In this document: positions 57,501 through 64,000 of the stretch, piece after piece | How positions within the stretch are numbered: the stretch's first letter is position 1 | Layout of the letters: the number at the start of each line of letters is the position of its first letter | Assembly: GCF_030936135.1 (NCBI RefSeq) | Contig: NW_026777121.1 | Location: forward strand, 806,001-870,000 | Source of the DNA: Gavia stellata | Taxonomy: Eukaryota > Chordata > Aves > Gaviiformes > Gaviidae | Reading direction: 5' to 3' | Length of the DNA stretch: 64,000 bases | Made by a program: the position numbers and the translations under genes | Notes under the pieces: generated by a model | What the model was told of the DNA's origin: nothing | The model's input: the letters and a program-made list of their open reading frames with translations, nothing else | Database searches by the model: none

Positions 57501-58496
57501 AAGCCATTTTTATTTTATCTGTCCTTACAGGTGGAGCTTGAGTGACTCTAGTCATACATACCTCTCTTGCAATTGGTGTAAAAGTTTCTCGTTCTGCTTT
57601 TAAAGGTATAGACTGAGAAAAATCCAGAGCGCAAGCTCAGCGAGGGGTGGTCGCACCTTGGAGGTGGGTAGCTTTGGGATGGAGGTGTGGTGTTTTGGTA
57701 TTATAATGAGATTATAATGAGCAAAGTTCACCCAAAGATAGTATTTTGACAAAAAATGACAGACTGTTGGCTCGGGGTGGTAAATATGCAGCTCAGGGTA
57801 GGAAATATGCGGCTTGTCAGTTCCATAGTACCTTCCAGTTCCCGTCTTATCCCAGAGCCTGGCGGCGGTGTCTCCACTCCACTCCACCCTCCGTGCAGTT
57901 TCTCTTAGAGTCAGCACACCAAACTCCCCTGGTGTTGCCAACATCTAAGGTTGCCTAGGGAGCTTCTGTGGGATGGATTCCTTGCACATTCGCCACACTC
58001 ACCCTGAAGATTTCTTCAGTGCTGTACCTTCAATATAAATTTAATTTCTAAGTTACTTCAAGAGGTAGTGATGTTTTACAGGAATAATATATGGAAGTGG
58101 TAAGAAAATCTAACTACTTCAAAAGAGGGGATTGATACCAAAGATTTAAACAATTTAGCTGTAAGACAAACCCTTTTGGATAAACCTTATCAGAAAGGGA
58201 AGTTACCAAAGCTTAAACTGTGATCATCTATGCCCTAACTACATTGCTGAATTGATATAATGATAACACCAGAACACAGACTGAACTCATGTCTCAACTA
58301 CTGTAAAGGTCCTGGATCTACTATGCCTGAGTTAACCAACTCCTCTGTCGGAGTTTGACAACAAGAAGAAGAGAAGCATTTCAACAGGACTCTTAAAGGC
58401 TGTATTATTGCATAATCAAGTTAAAATTGAAATATTATCTATTTCTGTTTCTTTTCCAGGTTGTAAGAAGATGGGATAGATTTGAGAATGTGTGAA
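57501..58496. other. Unassigned, probably retroelement debris
   Basis: No named element or gene. It lies between two LTR-like fragments and inside the inverted-repeat arms, so decayed retroviral internal sequence is possible. Confidence 0.3.
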
Positions 58497-58578
58497 AAGG
58501 CCTAATTAGAAAAGTGACAAATGCCACCACCTGCTGTCTAAGTGGTGGAACCTAAGTAAAGGGAGATTGAGACTTATG
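58497..58578. repeat. Second arm of the 79-bp inverted repeat
   Basis: Reverse complement of 54,792-54,870 with few differences. Confidence 0.7.
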
Positions 58579-58890
58579 GTGTCGCGTTAAAGGAATGCAG
58601 TTTCGAAATTTGTCTGTCAGAGTCCCAGGACTTTCACTGACCCATTTATCAGAGCCCCAGCAAGAGGACTTGCACTGAGCAGATGCACAAAAATTGAAAT
58701 TAGTTATTTTATTGAAAGCGACAGAAACAGATTCGAGATTGCCGTTGATAAATTCACTAACTACAACAGTGCTACTAATTAAGGGTAATATTGCTAGCAG
58801 ACTTGATAGTAATACAAGAACCCGGGGATAACTGTCACCCAGAGGGTGAGAGGCGCAGCGCTTATGTTGAAACAAGGTTTAAAAGTAAGA
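58579..58890 (-). mobile_element. LTR-like fragment
   Basis: Minus-oriented AATAAA (TTATTTTATTGAAAGCGACAG in the plus text) and weak similarity to the fragment at 57,200-57,270. Family and ends uncertain. Confidence 0.35.
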
Positions 58891-58914
58891 AAGAAAAATG
58901 TAGAGAAGACACTT

Positions 58915-59416
58915 TGTAACAACTGCACCAGTACGTAGACATATTAGAGATAAAGACTGTCTCCACTGACTCTCTGCTGATAAAGATTGTCTTCACTGAC
59001 TCTCTGCTAACTAGCAATAATGATTAGCGCAAGGACGAATCGTAGAAAAATAGAATGGACTGCCAAAGTAGTGCCCTAGAGTTAACTTGTCTCATTATAA
59101 TCTCATTTTAATACTAAAAAACACACCTCCTAGCTAGAGAAGCCCCGACCCAATTTATCCCCCTACTCTCTGAGCATGCGTGGTGAATTAAAAGAGAACT
59201 GTAACTTTAAGATGAAGTAAGAAAAGTATTAACCAATAGTTAATTACGGGTAGCACCAGTAGGCGTAACTAACTTTGTTAACTGTTTCAAATACCTGTCA
59301 TGATTTTAACCCTGTGTGCAAGCTTTGTGGAGAAATCCCCTTGCACCCGGCGCCGCAATAAACATGCCTGCTTTATAACTCTGTGTGAGTTGTGAAGTTT
59401 GTTTCCGCATGTCACA
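58915..59416 (+). mobile_element. Solo LTR abutting an acrosin relic
   Basis: Starts TGTAACAACTGC and ends GCATGTCACA, with the same CTAACTTTGTTAACTG block and AATAAA (GCCGCAATAAACATGC) as the LTR at 33,090-33,574. It runs directly into acrosin exon-3 sequence (CCCGGTTGACTCAG), so the inverted acrosin block begins at the end of this LTR. Confidence 0.7.
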
Positions 59417-59549
59417 CCCGGTTGACTCAGCTGGGCCCTGAGGCCCAAGTGCGCAATATCAAGCGGCTACTGGTTCACGAGCACTACAGTAATATCACGC
59501 AGAGGAACGACATCGCCCTGCTGGAACCGGACCGGGCAATGCCCTCTAG
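59414..59549 (+). pseudogene. Partial acrosin exon 3, unit D
   Basis: Contains the TRLTQLGPEAQV to NDIALLEPD part of exon 3. Its 3' boundary (ACCGGACCGGGCAATG) matches the relics in units A and B, but some positions (GTTGACTCAG, AAGCGG) match the full genes instead. The 5' part seen in units A and B is cut off by the LTR. Confidence 0.8.
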
Positions 59550-59714
59550 CCTCCAGGGACCTAGCCCCGCGCAGCAAACGCAACGCACGGGGCTGGCTCC
59601 TGCTTTCCTCCCGTGACTGCCCTGCACTCCAGCATGGGAGCAAGGCTCCACCATACAGCTCTAGAAGGTAGACTGAGGAGATGAGGCTGATACAGGATTT
59701 ACCAAAGCCATGGA

Positions 59715-60309
59715 TGTCGTGGTTTAACCCCAGTTGGCAACTAAGCACCACCCAGCCACTCGCTCACTCCCCCCGGGTGGGATGGGGGAGAGAATTGGAA
59801 GGGTAAAAGTGAGAAAACTCGCGGCTTGAGATAAAGACAGTTCAATAGGTGAAGCAAAAGCTGCGCAGGCAAGCAAAGCAAAACAAGGAATGCGTTCACT
59901 ACTTCCCACCGGCAGGCAGGTGTTCAGCCATCTCCAGGAAAGCAGGGCTCCATCACGCGTAACGGCTACTTGGGAAGACAAATGCCATCACCCCGCACGT
60001 CCCCCCCTTCCTTCTTCTTCCCCCAGCTTTATATGCTGAGCATGACGTCCTATGGTATGGAATATCCCTTTGGTCAGTTGGGGTCAGCTGTCCCAGCTGT
60101 GTCGCCTCCCAACTTTTTGTGCACCCCCAGCCTACTCGCTGGTGGGGCGGTGTGAGAAGCAGAAAAGCCCTTGACTCTGTGTAAGCACTGCTTAGCAGTA
60201 ACTAAAACATCCCTGCTTTATCAACACTGTTTCCAGCACAAATCCAAAACACAGCCCCATACTAGCTACTAAGAAGAAAACTAACGCTACCCCAGCCAAA
60301 ACCAGCACA
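59715..60309 (-). mobile_element. Solo LTR, avian ERVL type, unit D
   Basis: Reverse complement of the 595-bp element in units A and B, with the same target duplication (ATGGA on the plus strand on both sides). It shows that unit D descends from the same ancestral unit. Confidence 0.85.
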
Positions 60310-61121
60310 ATGGAGAATGGCGTGTGGTGCTGAGAGCGGGAGCATCCTTCTCTGGCTAGAGCCTAAAATTGCGTGTCCTTGGCCACGCGTACCAGGGGTC
60401 ACAACTGCCCTTGTCGGTGTTGGCCCAGAACAGCAACGTAACTCATGGACAGCAAGGACAGGAAGCCTGCCAGAGGCTGTTGCTGTGGCTGACGTAGCCA
60501 GGATGGCCTGTGCTGCGTCTGCGTTTCACGGGGCTTTGTGCCGGAAGGCTGACACTGCTTGGGTACGCCTGCCTTAGTTGGCTTGCACATCACTGCTTGC
60601 CTGCCGCGGCTATAACCAGATTGGCTCTTCAATGCCCAGACGTGTGCCTAGTGCCTGGAGCAGTTCTGTTCTCTGGCGTATGCTTTTTGGGAAGGAGCTG
60701 GTGGCAAACGGCTGCAGGGAGCAGGGTGGCAGTGAACTTCCCAAAGAGGCTATGATGCCCCACTTGGTTTTTTCCTGCCAGCTGTTAGCAGGCAGTGCTC
60801 GGAGGCAGGCGCTGCTGCCTGCCACGGGGCCTGCACGCCTTCATCCCACAAGCACAGCATTCAGTGCTGGGTGGGGGGGGAGCGACTGTCGGGGGCGTCC
60901 GATGCCAGCTTCTGCCTCCCCTCCTGCTTGGAACCCCCCCATGTTGCCCCCCCTGCCCCGAGAGGCCACCACGCCCAGCACCCGGAACCAGCGACTCTGT
61001 GACATCAGCCCCGGGACCAAGGGCACCGCGGGCAACGCGAGTACTGCGGGCACTACGTCGTTTGCCGCGCTGGTGGCGACGAGCTCTCCGTGCTTGCAGC
61101 TGCCACGTGTTGCTGGCAGCG
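60310..61121 (+). promoter_or_regulatory. 5' flank of acrosin copy D
   Basis: Matches the 5' flanks of copies A and B in inverse orientation. The CRE-like octamer TGACATCA lies at 61,000-61,007, about 115 bp before the ATG. The GC-rich proximal part is complete. Confidence 0.45.
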
Positions 61122-63581
<2,460 letters not shown>

Positions 63582-63673
63582 GCAGCAGGATGGACAGGAT
63601 CCAGTGCAGCCGGCAGCGTACCACCGCCATTTCCTTGGCAGTGCTGAAGGGCTGAAGCTGACTCAGTTCTTCC

Positions 63674-63679
63674 AATAAA
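63674..63679 (+). terminator. Poly(A) signal of acrosin copy D
   Basis: AATAAA 93 bp past the stop codon, in the same context as in copies B and C. Confidence 0.8.
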
Positions 63680-64000
63680 ATTGCCAATTTTCACAGCTAA
63701 CCGTGCTTCAGTCCGATTCAGTCTCCCGGGCAAGGCAAGGACTTCCACGCCCGGCGCCTGCAAAACGAGGCCGCAGGCAGTCAAGTAGGGCACAAAGGGA
63801 AAGAGCCACTCAAAAGGGCTGAAACCGTGCCTGGTCAGAGAGGAGGGTGCTCAGAGCCAGCGTGAGATGGAGAAGACTGGCACACTGTGGCTAGAACAAG
63901 GATAGGGAAAAAATGATGGGACATGCAGACGACTTTGGGGGTGTGCATTAAGGCACACAAGCTGCCGACTAGGGCCTGGCGTAAGCCTTAGCTCACTGAA
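63680..64000. other. Start of the unit-D spacer
   Basis: Inverse copy of about 11,850-12,160. The duplicated unit continues past the window end, so further acrosin copies may follow. Confidence 0.8.

Overview
The window is nuclear DNA of a bird. It carries avian CR1 LINE tails with ORF2 remnants, solo LTRs of the common avian ERVL type, GC-rich promoter islands, and split genes with vertebrate splice sites. The two genes I can name are an acrosin-type serine protease and the transcription factor E2F3.

Layout. 1-6.1 kb: a CpG island (about 1.64-2.23 kb) and otherwise unassigned DNA. 6.1-30.2 kb: four exons of a minus-strand host gene I cannot name. The intron between two of them (21,511 and 6,262) holds a 14.2-kb block of three direct copies of an acrosin gene, in units of about 5,685 bp, all on the minus strand. 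32.1-32.8 kb: a CpG island with a GA-rich minisatellite beside it, probably the promoter of the unnamed gene. 33-37.4 kb: a solo LTR, a broken coding fragment and a possible plus-strand terminal exon. 37.6-51.3 kb: exons 2-7 of an E2F3 gene on the minus strand, including a complete U12-type AT-AC intron, but with an in-frame TGA in exon 5 and no exon 1 in view. 54.8-59.4 kb: a pile of retroviral fossils. 59.4-64.0 kb: a fourth acrosin copy in the opposite orientation, running off the window end.

All four acrosin copies have open exons, consensus splice sites and the full His/Asp/Ser triad. Their flanks differ. Copy A (left) lost the sequence that holds the poly(A) signal in its sisters. Copy C (right end of the array) lost everything more than about 120 bp upstream of its ATG. 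Only B and D keep both flanks. Copies A-C and copy D form a large, nearly identical inverted repeat around about 39 kb that contains the damaged E2F3 and most of the unnamed gene.

Near-identical testis-type protease copies, a decaying E2F3 duplicate and a dense retroelement load would fit a young segmental duplication. A W chromosome or a songbird germline-restricted chromosome is possible, but the window alone cannot decide this.
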